DNA of 64,000 nucleotides from Pseudomonas duriflava (GCF_007830155.1 NZ_VLKY01000009.1:1-64000); one strand, 5' to 3'. Positions 16,883 through 27,217 are shown, counted from the first letter of the stretch. The notes: a model not told the origin generated them from the sequence alone. Translations and numbers: made by a program.

Positions 16883-17370
16883 GCGTGCTCGAACGGCTTT
16901 ATGCGTCGGGCGGTCCTGAAGTAATCATCGATACCCTTGAGCTGTCATGTCCTGCCTGGGATGAATCGATCTACCTCTGTCGTGGTTATGAGGACCTTGT
17001 AGCCACGACAGAGGCGGGCGATACGGTCATATTTCAGGCATCCGGCATCGACATTGCGCTACCGAAGAAAGACAACAGCGGCGATCAGTCCCTGACGTTT
17101 GCGATTGATAACGTCACCGGCGAGGCGCAGCAGCGAATAGATGAAGCCCTTGATGCCAGAGCATCCGTCTCGCTTGTTTATCGCGCCTATGTCTCGACCG
17201 ACCTGACCGCTCCCGCTGAACGTCCCTACCGGATGAAAGTCCTGGGCGGGACGATGCAGGGCACTACGGTGCAGCTGACCTCTGGTTACTACGACCTCCT
17301 TAACCTAGCGTGGCCCCGCCGCCGCTACACATTGGCCTTCGCGCCTGGACTTCGGTACACCGCATCATGA
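16879..17370 (+). CDS. Minor tail protein (DUF1833-like)
   Basis: The 163-aa protein overlaps the tape measure stop (ATGA). The N-terminus [12 protein letters not shown] and later [11 protein letters not shown]-like and [11 protein letters not shown] segments match the DUF1833 group located after tape measure genes, which resembles the lambda M/L position at the tail tip. It is probably part of the distal tail. Confidence 0.75.
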   Translation: MSVLERLYASGGPEVIIDTLELSCPAWDESIYLCRGYEDLVATTEAGDTVIFQASGIDIALPKKDNSGDQSLTFAIDNVTGEAQQRIDEALDARASVSLVYRAYVSTDLTAPAERPYRMKVLGGTMQGTTVQLTSGYYDLLNLAWPRRRYTLAFAPGLRYTAS

Positions 17371-17786
17371 CCTTGAACGACTACCTGGGCGCTATCTATG
17401 TTGACGGCGCCCGTGGCGAAGTCGTCAACGGCGTGTTGCAGCATGACTGCTGGTCTCTAACTCGGGCGGTGAGGCATGAGGTTTACGGACTTCCCCTGCT
17501 TCCGAGCTGGGGACATGTCCGAAGCACAATGCCGCGAGAGTTTACCCGCGCTGCCCATGAATGCACCGATGCAATGGTTCGCTGTGAGCCGTGCGTGGGT
17601 GCGATTGCTTGTGTCTGGCGTGGCCCCTTGTGTGTGCATGTGGGCGTGATCGTTGAAGTCGGTGGCCGACTGCATGGCATGGAGATGACCCAACAGGGCG
17701 TCTTCATCAAGCCGTTGCGGGCCTTTCAAGCTAAATACCTGAACGTGAGCTACCACATTGATCGAAGTCTATCCCAGCAAGCTTGA
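17367..17786 (+). CDS. Tail-tip NlpC/P60-type peptidase (lambda K position)
   Basis: The 139-aa protein has catalytic Cys28 in QHDCWSLTR and His91 in CVHVGVIVE, the Cys-His arrangement of NlpC/P60 peptidases. In lambda-like tails the K protein has this fold and helps the tail penetrate peptidoglycan. The start at 17367 overlaps the previous stop (ATGA); the frame extends further upstream but only inside the preceding gene. It overlaps the next gene by 29 bp. Confidence 0.78.
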   Translation: MTLNDYLGAIYVDGARGEVVNGVLQHDCWSLTRAVRHEVYGLPLLPSWGHVRSTMPREFTRAAHECTDAMVRCEPCVGAIACVWRGPLCVHVGVIVEVGGRLHGMEMTQQGVFIKPLRAFQAKYLNVSYHIDRSLSQQA

Positions 17787-20499
17787 AGGCGAGCCGCTAG
17801 AACGCTGGCCAACCAAAGGCGTTATGACGCTTGAAGCATGGCTAAAGGCCAATATTCCAAGCTATGAATCCAGAGAGTCACCGCCGATCAGCATTGAAAT
17901 CAATGGTGTTCTGATCGAGCCCAAGGCTTGGGGCGTTACCCTGTTTTCCTCTGACGACACTGTGGCTATCTGGCCTGAACCCAAGAAGTCCGGTGCTACT
18001 GCGCTGATCAGCTTGGTCAGCACCGTTATGTCGGTCATTACGTCGCTTTTCACGACAAAGACGCCAAGCTCAGCCACCCTTGACCAAGGCAAAGACCTGA
18101 ACCTGAGCAATGCTGCCGGAAACCAAGTCAAGCTGGGCGACATCATTCGAGAAGTGTCAGGTCGGACAAAGATATATCCTGACTACCTTCTGCCTCCCCG
18201 TCGCTACTTTACTGACGTCAAAACGCAGTGGGCAGAAATCCTGCTCTGTGTGGGGGTGGGCGAGTTCGAGATCAGCGCCGGTGATGTAAAGATTGGTGAT
18301 ACCGCTTTGGCCTCTCTAGGCGATACAGCTTCTTATAAGGTCTTTGGCCCTGGAGCGGATCTTTCTGGAGAGGCGGCTGCCAAGTGGTGGCATTCCTCTG
18401 ATGAAGTGGGATCGACCAGTACCGGCAGTGCTGGCCTGACTCTTAAGGCTACCTTTGCCCTAACTCAGCAGGCGGCTGCCAGTACCTATCTGTTGTCAGG
18501 TTATCAGGTAACGGTTCCGGAAGGGGCTGGCTGGTTTCCTGAAGGCTGGACGTCAGGTCTGATAGCCCGCATCGAGGCGATTTATCCTTATACCTACACG
18601 AACCTGGGCGATGGTAGCGCAACAGTCGTCAGCGGCATCCATGTGGCGATGATTAATCCCCATGTTGGGATGGCTATCGAAATTACTGGTGATAACGCAG
18701 GTAGCTACGTGATCGGCAGCGTTGAAACCAATGCCGAGGGCGAGGCTACAAGCTTTACCCTTAACTATGAGGGTGGTGCTCCAGCATCAGGCCTTCAGTC
18801 CGGCGCACTGAATTCGGCTATTGGCTACCAGGGGCTGCGTTATCGAATCACTGCGGTTTCTGATGATGCGGTAAGTGATGACGATGATACGACTACTGAC
18901 CATGGACCTTCGACTCTCACCGTAGAGCGCCTGACCGATACCGGCGCTGAAGATGATAGCTGGACTGGATTCAATTACCTCAACAGCGCGTCGGCAGTCA
19001 TTACGCTGGACACCACCACGCTGGAAGGTGATTGGGTTGGTCCTTTCGCAGCGTGCCCTGAGGGCGAGGTTACGTCAGCTATAGAAGTGGATACCTTTTT
19101 TCCGCAAGGCCTTGTGAACTTCAACAGCAAGACCGGGGCGCGGGGTAATTACTCCTGTACTGTCGAGATCCAGTACCGCGACATGACGACGCTAGGGTCG
19201 TGGGTTTCTGTAACCAAGACCTACACCAACAGAACCCCGGACCAGCTGGGTTATACGCAGCGTATCGATCTGCCTACGGCTATCCGGCCAGAGGTCAGGC
19301 TGCGCAGGATCGGCGAGGAATCCAGTTCCTCCGATAAATACGACCGCGTTCAGTGGTACGGCCTCCGGGCCCGACTGGATAAGGCGCCGCCCAGCTATCC
19401 GGACGTCACGGTGATGGCCGTATACGTCAAAGGAGGTGACCGGCTTTCGGCACAGTCGGAAAGCCAGATCTCCGTAGTAGCCACTCGCAAGCTGCCTACG
19501 CTTTCAGCTGGAGCATGGACAGCACCGGTGGCTACCCGCGACATTGTTCCGTGGGTGAACTATGTAGCGAAGTCCATCGGCTATACCGACGATGACCTTG
19601 ATCTTGAGGAAATGGCCCGTCTCGGTGCGATCTGGAGTAGTCGTGATGATTACTTTGACTATGCCGTTGAGGACAGCAGTACGGTCAAAGAGTGTATTAA
19701 TGATGCGCTATTGGCTGGGTTTGCTGAGTTCACACTTGATCGAGGCCAGCTAAAGCCTGTCAGAGACGAGCCGCGCACGGTGTACGAGCACATGTATACC
19801 CCGCAGAACATGACAGAGCCGCTTAAACGCACCGTAACGCTTCCGGCTCCAGATGATTATGACGGGGTAGACGTCAAGTACACAGACAGCACGACCTGGG
19901 CGGATGAAACGGTGACGTGTCGCCTGCCGGGTGATGCTGGGCTGATGGTCAAAGAGATCACGGTTAACGGTGTGACTGATCGGGATCGGGCATGGCGGAT
20001 TGGTATGCGGAGGCGCAGAGAGTATGCCTTCCGTAACAAGGGGTATTCATGGTCAACCGAGCTGGATGCCCTCAATAGCGGATATCTAAGCTTTGACGCC
20101 GTGGCTGATGACATCCCGGGCTATGGGCAGAGTGCGCTACTGATGGACTATTTCACAGACGGCACGATGACGGTTCTGGAGAGTTCAGAGCCTTTGAAAT
20201 GGGAAGAGGGCGCTTCACATGTTGTAGCCCTTCGCCGCCCAGATGGCTCGGTATCCGGGCCCTGGCCAGCTATTCAGATGGATGACTACCGGCTGGCTGT
20301 ACAAGCTTTGGATTTCACGCCAGATACTTCATGGTCAATCGAGCCTCCACACCTCTTATTTGGCACAACGACCCGCTGGAGCTATCCGGTCCTGATTACC
20401 TCTGTCACGCCCGGAGATTACTCGGCAGATGTTGAGGCAATTGGCTATGACGAGCGGGTTTACGCAGACGACGATAACTACGCACCGGACAACGCATGA
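17758..20499 (+). CDS. Tail tip attachment protein (J-like host-specificity protein)
   Basis: At 913 aa this is the large baseplate hub protein at the tip. The N-terminal part ([10 protein letters not shown]...) resembles the start of J-like proteins, so the TTG at 17758 is preferred; the next in-frame ATG (17824) would remove conserved residues. A hydrophobic stretch (about 80-100) is followed by [19 protein letters not shown] central segment rich in Thr/Ser/Asp follows, and then fibronectin-like beta regions. It would bind the receptor and open the tail. Confidence 0.82.
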   Translation: MIEVYPSKLEGEPLERWPTKGVMTLEAWLKANIPSYESRESPPISIEINGVLIEPKAWGVTLFSSDDTVAIWPEPKKSGATALISLVSTVMSVITSLFTTKTPSSATLDQGKDLNLSNAAGNQVKLGDIIREVSGRTKIYPDYLLPPRRYFTDVKTQWAEILLCVGVGEFEISAGDVKIGDTALASLGDTASYKVFGPGADLSGEAAAKWWHSSDEVGSTSTGSAGLTLKATFALTQQAAASTYLLSGYQVTVPEGAGWFPEGWTSGLIARIEAIYPYTYTNLGDGSATVVSGIHVAMINPHVGMAIEITGDNAGSYVIGSVETNAEGEATSFTLNYEGGAPASGLQSGALNSAIGYQGLRYRITAVSDDAVSDDDDTTTDHGPSTLTVERLTDTGAEDDSWTGFNYLNSASAVITLDTTTLEGDWVGPFAACPEGEVTSAIEVDTFFPQGLVNFNSKTGARGNYSCTVEIQYRDMTTLGSWVSVTKTYTNRTPDQLGYTQRIDLPTAIRPEVRLRRIGEESSSSDKYDRVQWYGLRARLDKAPPSYPDVTVMAVYVKGGDRLSAQSESQISVVATRKLPTLSAGAWTAPVATRDIVPWVNYVAKSIGYTDDDLDLEEMARLGAIWSSRDDYFDYAVEDSSTVKECINDALLAGFAEFTLDRGQLKPVRDEPRTVYEHMYTPQNMTEPLKRTVTLPAPDDYDGVDVKYTDSTTWADETVTCRLPGDAGLMVKEITVNGVTDRDRAWRIGMRRRREYAFRNKGYSWSTELDALNSGYLSFDAVADDIPGYGQSALLMDYFTDGTMTVLESSEPLKWEEGASHVVALRRPDGSVSGPWPAIQMDDYRLAVQALDFTPDTSWSIEPPHLLFGTTTRWSYPVLITSVTPGDYSADVEAIGYDERVYADDDNYAPDNA

Positions 20500-21011
20500 T
20501 TACATACCCTAAAGAGTTGCCCAGGCCGCTCATGGATGGCTACGACTTCCAGGCAGTGAGCCCTATGGTGCGTTCGGAGCTGCAAAGCGGTAGGGCTCGG
20601 CAACGTCGAGCCTTTACCTCCGTGCCTACGAACGCAACTGTTAAATGGCTGATGAACCAGTCCCAGGCGCAGTATTTCGAAGCGTGGTGGGAAGAGATCC
20701 TTGTATCGGGTACGCAGTGGTTCGATTGCCCGCTGTCGGCTCCAACCGGCTTTCAAGCCTATACCGCACGATTTACTGATATCTACCAGGGGCCCACTCC
20801 AGTTACTCGTGGCTGGTGGCAGTTCTCGGCCACGCTTGAGCTGAGAAAGCGGCCTCTTCTTGAGCCTGGATGGGTTATTGACGCACCTGAATACATCGTG
20901 GGTGCGCCGCTATTTGATCTTGCCATGACACGAGAATGGCCTGACAGCGATTATCAGACCTACATGGATGTCTTCGACCGAGCGGTCAACGACAAACTTC
21001 CCGAAGCTTAA
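20496..21011 (+). CDS. Conserved phage tail protein of unknown role
   Basis: The 171-aa, Trp-rich protein (WLMNQ, FEAWWEEIL, RGWWQFSATLEL) follows the tip gene with an ATGA overlap. Proteins of this size and pattern lie between the J-like gene and fibre genes in related prophages. It may connect fibres to the tip. No catalytic motif was seen. Confidence 0.6.
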   Translation: MITYPKELPRPLMDGYDFQAVSPMVRSELQSGRARQRRAFTSVPTNATVKWLMNQSQAQYFEAWWEEILVSGTQWFDCPLSAPTGFQAYTARFTDIYQGPTPVTRGWWQFSATLELRKRPLLEPGWVIDAPEYIVGAPLFDLAMTREWPDSDYQTYMDVFDRAVNDKLPEA

Positions 21012-21027
21012 TCCTTAAGACCCTTTC

Positions 21028-23188
21028 GACACGGCCCCGGACGCTGTGGGCTTCCGTTCGCCTGGAGTATTTGCATGACTAACACGGTAGGCTCTACCAG
21101 TCCTCGGGACTTGTACGAAAACGCCAAGAATCTCGACTATCTACTAAACGGGCAGAACCCGTTCTACCCTGACCGCTTTGGCCGGATGAAAGAATCATGG
21201 TCTGGCATGCAGGCCGAGTTCAGGGCCGCGCAAAATGGCCGACAGGCTCAGTTTGATGCGTTCTTGATGGCGTCAGGCTATCAAAGTCTTGGCACTTATG
21301 CGGCTGGCATTAGTATTACTGCCCATAACCAGTACGTCATATACAACGGACTGCCCTATAGCCTGTCAGCGTCTACCGCGATTCCGTACACGACTACAGG
21401 TGACTGGGCTAGCGAGAGCAGCAAATTCATCCTACGCGGTGATGATGTTCTTCGGCAGGATCTGGCGAATACGGCTGACCCGTCCAAGGGTGCAGCGCTA
21501 ATTGCAGGCGTTGGCCGGATTGCGTCCACTATATCCGCGCTCAGGGCAATGTCAGCCGGTAACAGCAAGAGTGCACTTGTGCTGGGCTACAGCACTGCTG
21601 GGGATGGCGGCAGCGGCAACTTTTACCGCGATACTACAGATACCACGAGCGCTGACAACGGCATAACAACCATTGTTGGAGCAGATGGCACGCGCTGGAA
21701 GCTCGAACATGACGGCCATGTCGATCTATATCAGGCTGGATGCGTTGCTGATGGGGCAACGGATAATACGGCAAAGATCCAAGCACTGATCAACCTTGCA
21801 ATAGCCACAGACGGATTTGAAATAATCGTTCCGCTCGTAGGTCCTGGCAAGTCATTCAGAGCAACCTCCACACTTACAATCAATGCAGGGGTTCGTATCA
21901 GGGGGGAGGGCTGCGAGCCGCATTCGGTGGTGAATGGAAGCGGTCAGAACACCCGAGGGCAGGGTAGCTGGTTGTTCTTCGATCATACGGGCATTGGCTT
22001 CACAATCACTGCAAGCAGTTCATTGGACAGTACATCAGCCGCGACGGGGGTTCGCTTCTCCGGGATAGGGACTGTGCGCCGACATACTCTTGTGACTGGT
22101 GCCACGACAACGTTCAGCCCTACACAGGCCGATTTCGATTTTGATATCAATAATGCAGATGTATCCATTGAAGACGTGACCATGCTTAACCCGTACAAGG
22201 GTATCAGGTTGGTAAACGGATCATTTGGCCGCCTCACCATCCGTGGGTTGCGGGGCCAGCCGTTGAGCAGGGGCATTGTTATTGAGGAATCCTATGATAC
22301 CTGTCGAGTCATTGATGTGCAGTTCTGGCCGTTCTGGTCGCACGATCAGCGGGTATGGAACTACACGCTGGCAAACCTGCGCTCCTATGTCTCGATGCGT
22401 AACGACAATCCATTCTATCAAAACATTTTCAGCATCTTTCATTACATCGGCTTCAACATCCTGGGGACGACAGCAGGGACAACAAACAAAGCCAAGATTT
22501 TCGGGGCAGATATCGACCGAGGGGTGTATGGGTTTGTGCAAGACGAGTCCTCGTCGGGGGCTTCTGCTCTGTTTATAGGCTTCTCCGCCCAAGGCGAAAC
22601 CGGTGTCTCTGAAGAAAACAGCGGCATTCTGACCAGCGGAACGAACGGCGAGTTTACGTTTGAGTCGCCAGATTTACGTGTTTACAACGCCAACTGCATT
22701 AGGGTCTATGGAACTGGTAATAGTGTTGTCATCAACAATCCCAAGCTGGCAACTTTCAACCAGGCTAACTCAAATTTTCCTGCAATAGAGGCTGGGCCTG
22801 ATAACCGAGTCGATGTTACCGGCTACCCACGGATCGGAGATACGAACGGCGGGGCTTATTACGGCGGCGTTGGCATATTGCGCGCGCCTGGAGAGTCAGG
22901 CAGCACTACAGCGACTACCAGCGCGGCTGGGCAAGTAATCGTTCAGCATGGGGCAGGTTTTACGCCTAAAAGAGTCTTTATCTCCATGACGGGCGGCGGC
23001 GATGGCGCAACTTCTCAGGTCATCACAAAAACCGACACCAGCTTTACCGTCAACTTCTTTATAGGGGCAACTGCCCTGGTCAATTCCTCAGTTTCATTTG
23101 ACTGGGAAGTCAAGTTCTAACCAGTTAAGCACTTTTTGCGAAACAGAAGACACGGCCTTTGACGCTGTGGGCTTTTGCTCGTCTGGAG
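21028..23188 (+). repeat. Duplicated 40-nt leader ahead of two fibre genes
   Basis: The leader at 21028-21067 and that at 23149-23188 agree at 33 of 40 positions, share GACACGGCC, GACGCTGTGGGCTT and TGGAG, and each ends at the ribosome site of a fibre gene. The coordinates span both copies; only the two 40-nt ends are the repeat. Confidence 0.8.
21075..23120 (+). CDS. Tailspike/fibre with beta-helix-like domain
   Basis: The 681-aa protein has a particle-attachment N-terminus (GSTSPRDLYENAKNLDYLLN...) shared with the next fibre, a helical linker, then a long region from about residue 210 (VADGATDNTAKIQALINLAI) typical of pectate-lyase-fold right-handed beta-helix spikes. A small C-terminal beta domain follows. 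Such spikes bind and often cleave surface polysaccharide. The active site cannot be named from sequence alone. Confidence 0.8.
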   Translation: MTNTVGSTSPRDLYENAKNLDYLLNGQNPFYPDRFGRMKESWSGMQAEFRAAQNGRQAQFDAFLMASGYQSLGTYAAGISITAHNQYVIYNGLPYSLSASTAIPYTTTGDWASESSKFILRGDDVLRQDLANTADPSKGAALIAGVGRIASTISALRAMSAGNSKSALVLGYSTAGDGGSGNFYRDTTDTTSADNGITTIVGADGTRWKLEHDGHVDLYQAGCVADGATDNTAKIQALINLAIATDGFEIIVPLVGPGKSFRATSTLTINAGVRIRGEGCEPHSVVNGSGQNTRGQGSWLFFDHTGIGFTITASSSLDSTSAATGVRFSGIGTVRRHTLVTGATTTFSPTQADFDFDINNADVSIEDVTMLNPYKGIRLVNGSFGRLTIRGLRGQPLSRGIVIEESYDTCRVIDVQFWPFWSHDQRVWNYTLANLRSYVSMRNDNPFYQNIFSIFHYIGFNILGTTAGTTNKAKIFGADIDRGVYGFVQDESSSGASALFIGFSAQGETGVSEENSGILTSGTNGEFTFESPDLRVYNANCIRVYGTGNSVVINNPKLATFNQANSNFPAIEAGPDNRVDVTGYPRIGDTNGGAYYGGVGILRAPGESGSTTATTSAAGQVIVQHGAGFTPKRVFISMTGGGDGATSQVITKTDTSFTVNFFIGATALVNSSVSFDWEVKF

Positions 23189-23195
23189 AAAAGTT

Positions 23196-24998
23196 ATGCC
23201 CGAATACAACACCGGCAACCCTTTAGGTTCTATGGACCCGCGAGACCTCTTTGATAACGCCAATCTATTGGATATAGCCGTTAATAGTGAGGAAAGCACG
23301 TTTCAAGACCGTTTAGGGGTTGCTCGAAAAACCTTTGCAGGACTAGCCGCAGAGGGACGCGAAACATTTTTAGAAATCGCCAAGAGTGTTGGCAGTCGTC
23401 AATACAGTACAAAGGCGGCAATGGATGCGGATCTTTCCCCGCCTGAATCGTGGGGAGCTATCGTTACAAACGATCCGATAGCGGAAGATAATGGCTGGTA
23501 CTACAAGAGCGGGGCTAGCGGCAACGGCAGCTGGGTTAAGCTTGCTAACCAGCCAGTTATTAAAGCCGAATTTGATTCTTTGATTCGTGCTGATACTCAA
23601 TCTTCATCTGAGGGTGAGTATTTTGCGATTATTGATGAAGAAAGTTCTCAGATAGCTAGATTAACAAGTAAGCGATTAATAGCCCTGCCTTTTGAGATTG
23701 CATCCGAAAACGATAATGTTGAGATCTCTGATGAAGAGGGCGGAGTCTCGCTTTATTTTGATGCGACTACGGCTCAACTAGGGCCATTAGAAATGCAGGT
23801 AACGTCTGACCCGGGTATTTTTATCACAGATGATGACGGGCAAGTAATAAGGGTACTTAGTGATCCAGACAAAGAAACACGGTCACCCCTTGAAGGTAAT
23901 TTATTGTTTCAGCCAACACTGGCTGTTAGCCCTACTGATGAATCAAGTATTTATGTGCAAAGCATATTGTCACGCCGTGAACTTGTATCGTCGGTTGTTG
24001 CTACATTGGCCAGCACGAGTAATAGCTCTAGCAAAACAGGTACAGTTCTTCCGCTGACTTCACAATATGGAGACTCGCCGGTTCTAGTCTTTAGAGACGT
24101 AAATTACCCAGACGAGCATCGTTACCTACCATTAACAGTGCGAACAGTACCTGTTCAGTCGCCCGTTAAAACGGTCAAGATTCTATTCATAGGTGATTCG
24201 ATCGGTAACCGGCAAGGTCCTAAACTTATTACTCAGTATATAAGCCAGCTAGGGTTCGCCGCACAATTTATAGGGACCATAAATTCGGTATCTGCTGATG
24301 CAGGCAACGATAGTTTAGGTGCTCTTTGTGAATGTCGAGAAGGCTGGGAAACGGGCGACTTTACCTACGCAATAACTGATCGAGTTAAAATTATTGCGCC
24401 TGGAAGTGAAGCGGCTTATCTCTCGTCCACCAAGGACGCCAAGTGGCCTCAGAATCCATTCCTAAGAGTGGCAACAAGTAGCGATCCTGCCTCAATTGTT
24501 CGCAATGGCTATGTATTTGACTGCCTGTTTTATCAGCAAAGATTTAGTCTTGAAACGCCGGACATTGTTATCAATGCATTAGGAACAAACGACATTAGGG
24601 ATAGAGATGACAATACTATTTATAACGATGTTTATAGCAACGATATGCTTATGCATTCGCAGATCGCTGCAGCATGGCCTAATGCAAAGATTATTAGAAC
24701 TCTGCCAGGCACAGCTATCAACTCAGTCCGTAATACTTTATGGTCAACCCGCTACAGTTCGACAATAAAAGCAATGCAGCAGGCCAGCAAAGACCTAGCC
24801 AACTCATCAATAACGATTGCTCCGCTGTGGGCAATGATGAATCCAGAAGCTGGGTTTTCTATTCCTACCACAACTGATGCTACTGGTTTTATAAGAGGCG
24901 ATTGGGCTGATCCTGTTCATTTAATAGGGTCCTCACGACATTCCTATTATCAGGCGATGTCACCTTTTGTAGCCGCGGCTGCACTTAATCTTATTTAA
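23196..24998 (+). CDS. Tail fibre with C-terminal SGNH/GDSL esterase domain
   Basis: The 600-aa protein starts MPEYNTGNPLGSMDPRDLFD, an N-terminus related to the previous spike (PRDL-x-NA-x-LD). From residue 325 it has an SGNH hydrolase domain: GDS (333-335, S335), ALGTND (N465) and DPVH (D572, H575), a complete catalytic set. It probably removes acyl groups from cell-surface glycans before adsorption. The start at 23196 follows CTGGAG; an upstream ATG is less suited. The AT-rich composition differs from the head genes, suggesting acquisition by exchange. Confidence 0.82.
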   Translation: MPEYNTGNPLGSMDPRDLFDNANLLDIAVNSEESTFQDRLGVARKTFAGLAAEGRETFLEIAKSVGSRQYSTKAAMDADLSPPESWGAIVTNDPIAEDNGWYYKSGASGNGSWVKLANQPVIKAEFDSLIRADTQSSSEGEYFAIIDEESSQIARLTSKRLIALPFEIASENDNVEISDEEGGVSLYFDATTAQLGPLEMQVTSDPGIFITDDDGQVIRVLSDPDKETRSPLEGNLLFQPTLAVSPTDESSIYVQSILSRRELVSSVVATLASTSNSSSKTGTVLPLTSQYGDSPVLVFRDVNYPDEHRYLPLTVRTVPVQSPVKTVKILFIGDSIGNRQGPKLITQYISQLGFAAQFIGTINSVSADAGNDSLGALCECREGWETGDFTYAITDRVKIIAPGSEAAYLSSTKDAKWPQNPFLRVATSSDPASIVRNGYVFDCLFYQQRFSLETPDIVINALGTNDIRDRDDNTIYNDVYSNDMLMHSQIAAAWPNAKIIRTLPGTAINSVRNTLWSTRYSSTIKAMQQASKDLANSSITIAPLWAMMNPEAGFSIPTTTDATGFIRGDWADPVHLIGSSRHSYYQAMSPFVAAAALNLI

Positions 24999-25010
24999 AG
25001 GAAAATATAC

Positions 25011-25772
25011 ATGGGCATTAAAATTATTTCTCGTGGCACTGTTGCGCCTTGGTATAGCAAAGTTATTCCTCCTGTGACGCGCGGTATTGAGGGGTGGTTT
25101 ACATTTGATACAGACGCAAGCAGGTTTAGCTTTAACCGGGCTATAGGCAAAAATGATGCATCTATTGTTGGGGCTCCTACAGCATTCGCTACGCATGGTC
25201 GTTTCAAAAGTTTGACAAACTTTATTCAAACGCAAATTGGAGAGACGGCCGCCCAGACGTTAATCGTAGTTTGTAGAGCGGCTAACCCAGTGCCAGCAGG
25301 AGCCTCGGGAGGTGGGGACGCTAATACCCCATTCTTTGTTGGCAATTACTATGGGACAAGCCAGACCGCTGGCGTTACGGGCAATGCTTTTGGTGTCAAC
25401 GTATTCTCCACATCGGAAACGTCAATAACGGGGACGGCTGCTCAAGATAATGGCTCAGGGGCAGCTACCGCAGGCGGGACAGTCCTAAGTGGTGACACTC
25501 CAACAAATTGGGCGATTCGAGGAGTTAGAGCTGACACATCAGGCACTACGACATTTAACTCTACGCGTGGAACAAGTGCATTTCGGGCGGCCACCGGGGC
25601 GAGAGTGCTCTCAAATACTAAGTTTAGGATTGGCAGCGCAACGACAGCGTTTGCTGCTGAGGCAGATATTTCAGCAGTAGCTATATATTCAGTAGCTTTA
25701 ACGGATGCTGAAATCGCGCAAGTTGCGTTAGCTATGCGTAAACGCATGGCACGTTTAGGTATCGCTGTTTAG
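25011..25772 (+). CDS. Putative lectin-fold (concanavalin-like) tail fibre protein
   Basis: The 253-aa protein is the last phage gene. Gly/Thr/Ser-rich beta segments and a C-terminal pattern (AVAIYSVALTDAEIAQVALAMRKR) resemble LamG/concanavalin-like domains of fibre and structural proteins. It probably binds surface sugars alongside the spikes. The fold assignment is by pattern only. Confidence 0.55.
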   Translation: MGIKIISRGTVAPWYSKVIPPVTRGIEGWFTFDTDASRFSFNRAIGKNDASIVGAPTAFATHGRFKSLTNFIQTQIGETAAQTLIVVCRAANPVPAGASGGGDANTPFFVGNYYGTSQTAGVTGNAFGVNVFSTSETSITGTAAQDNGSGAATAGGTVLSGDTPTNWAIRGVRADTSGTTTFNSTRGTSAFRAATGARVLSNTKFRIGSATTAFAAEADISAVAIYSVALTDAEIAQVALAMRKRMARLGIAV

Positions 25773-25779
25773 CAGCCTT

Positions 25780-25810
25780 GCTTCCTGACGTATCGTTATC
25801 GTCAGGAAGC
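25780..25810. terminator. Perfect 11-bp hairpin after the last phage gene
   Basis: GCTTCCTGACG (25780-25790) and CGTCAGGAAGC (25800-25810) flank a 9-nt loop, seven bases after the fibre stop. No T-run follows, so it may stabilise the 3' end of the late mRNA as well as stop transcription. Confidence 0.6.
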
Positions 25811-26098
25811 TGACGACCATATAACCTGGCGATCATTAGCGAGATGGGGAAGGGGAAATAGCTTGTACCACTTTTCGTACCACTCGATGGGGATTCGAGG
25901 GGGATGGCGGGGTGTCATGCTGCGCAGGAATCCCCTCTGCGGAGCATTAGCCATACTCCAGCTATGTCACACATGCACTTTTTAGCAGGCAACAAAAAAG
26001 GTTGCTGAAATGTTGTTGAAGCGGGCCTCAATCGACCTTAACTCACAACAACCTTCAGCAACCTTTTCTGCGGAACCCCTGATGTTTCGGGGCTTGTA
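25811..26098. other. Phage-host junction region, including tandem GTACCACT repeats
   Basis: No gene is present. GTACCACT occurs twice as a direct repeat (25865-25872 and 25877-25884), which could be integrase arm sites. The attachment core is expected at the ssrA 3' end, but its second copy is outside the window, so the exact junction cannot be drawn. Confidence 0.4.
25997..26095 (-). terminator. Terminator hairpins downstream of ssrA
   Basis: On the minus strand a short hairpin (CCCC-GAAACATCA-GGGG, 26092-26076) comes directly after the tmRNA 3' end. A large one follows: AAAAGGTTGCTGAA pairs with TTCAGCAACC plus a run of Ts, with an inner GTTGTTG/CAACAAC stem. The second hairpin may belong to host or prophage. 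Confidence 0.6.
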
Positions 26099-26452
26099 TG
26101 GTGGAGGCGGGGGGATTTGAACCCCCGTCCGCCAGCTCTCCGCTCTTGGCGCTACATGCTTAGCCCAATCTACTAGAGTTAACCCTTAGCGACCCGATGG
26201 GCAGGGTGCGTAGGGCGATCTGCATAAGTTTTAGCCGTTACGTCTGCAGCGAACTTGGCGGCGATCCTGTTCTGTCTGACAGTCGTTTCGGGTTTACAGG
26301 CATCCCCTAGCGACTGCTAGCCGCGTTAAGCAGCTAGAGCGTAGTTGTCGTCGTTGGCAACTATAAGTTTGCAGCAGCTAATTTACGAGGTCTGCTACCA
26401 GCTCGGCATGCTCCTCAAGTTTTGTTACCGGCGTCGAATCCTAATCGCCCCC
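26099..26452 (-). ncRNA. ssrA: tmRNA (ssrA)
   Basis: The one-piece tmRNA of 354 nt rescues stalled ribosomes. The 5' end GGGGGCG pairs with CGCCTCC ahead of the encoded CCA (26099-26101), giving a 7-bp acceptor stem. The T-arm reads GGATTTGAACC on the + strand. The tag frame at 26358-26326 reads ANDDNYALAA followed by TAA, the classic degradation signal. The 3' end abuts the prophage, as expected when this gene is the integration target. It is still intact. Confidence 0.97.
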
Positions 26453-26467
26453 TTGATGAGACTGCTC

Positions 26468-26496
26468 ACTGTATAAAACTACAGCCGGTTTGTCAA
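26468..26496 (-). promoter_or_regulatory. ssrA promoter
   Basis: On the minus strand, TTGACA (26496-26491), a 17-bp spacer and TACAGT (26473-26468) lie 15 bp ahead of the mature tmRNA 5' end, leaving a short leader to be removed by RNase P. Confidence 0.85.
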
Positions 26497-27217
26497 GAAA
26501 TACTGCTTTGCAAACATCGGCTTAGCTCGCATCAAGGCTTTGTACTCTTGATAACGTATTCAGTAAGCAGTCATCTATATGGAGATTGCGATCGAATTTT
26601 CAAGGTGATGAAGTGATAAGTTTTTAGTAGAGCATGACCGGCCGCTGAAGCGTCATGCGGTCTGCTGTTAGATATTTTGGAAAACACGAAGTCTGGTCTA
26701 GTGAGCTAAACGAAGAGATCAATCCTTTAGAGGAGCAACAAAGGCGGCAGTTAATCAACTCAGAGTGTTTCCGCCTCTACTGAGGCAACAAACACACGCG
26801 GCTCCTTTCCAGGTTGAGCAGTTGCCGTTATTAATACAGGCGTTCGCCGTGTGGCGTTTGTTTGCCGTGTCGGTAAAGGCATGTCACATCCATGCAGCAA
26901 CAACGCGACCAGAGCTTGAGCCGAGAGACAATCTGAGCGTTGCATAGTCTGTTACTCCTGTAGCAATGAGTAGGGACTTGCGTTATGAACATGGACAGTT
27001 TGTAGTCGAATGAGCATAGGTCTGCGTTGAGATAATCGCCACTTTTTAAGGGCAAAAAAAGTGCCGTTGATCTATCGAAAGATCATAGCCAAGAGTAGGC
27101 ATGAAAGAGTTGCGCTGCGTCAATAAAGGTAGGCTCTTTCGTGTTGACAGAATGCCGTATTGTGAAAGAAGCCTGGCCTATAAGCGAAGTAGTGACGCCC
27201 TGCGACAGAAGGTCAAA
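26497..27217. other. Gene-poor stretch between ssrA and the potassium transporter
   Basis: About 720 bp contain no convincing complete gene; only the possible gene remnant listed separately was seen. No RNA gene was recognised here. Confidence 0.5.
26760..26945 (-). pseudogene. Possible N-terminal remnant of an RND efflux adaptor lipoprotein
   Basis: The 61-aa ORF has a good ribosome site (AGGAG nine bases ahead of ATG), a hydrophobic start with a lipobox-like LLLHGC ending at C20, and RRTPVLITAT leading to RVFVASVEAETL. This resembles the first 60 residues of AcrA/MexH-type membrane fusion proteins, but it stops where the barrel domain should begin. It is either a decayed gene or a chance ORF. 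Confidence 0.3.

Larger units (their letters stand above)
1..26098. mobile_element. Late-gene half of a lambda-like siphoprophage, ending at the 3' end of ssrA
   Basis: Lysis, packaging, head, connector, tail and fibre genes run in one direction in canonical siphovirus order, mostly with ATGA-type overlaps. The right boundary is placed by inference: the last phage gene ends at 25772 and the CCA end of the tmRNA gene is at 26099. tmRNA 3' ends are common attachment sites for tyrosine integrases. No integrase, repressor or replication gene is visible, so the prophage extends beyond base 1. The second att copy cannot be seen. All structural ORFs are intact, so this may be a functional phage. Confidence 0.9.
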
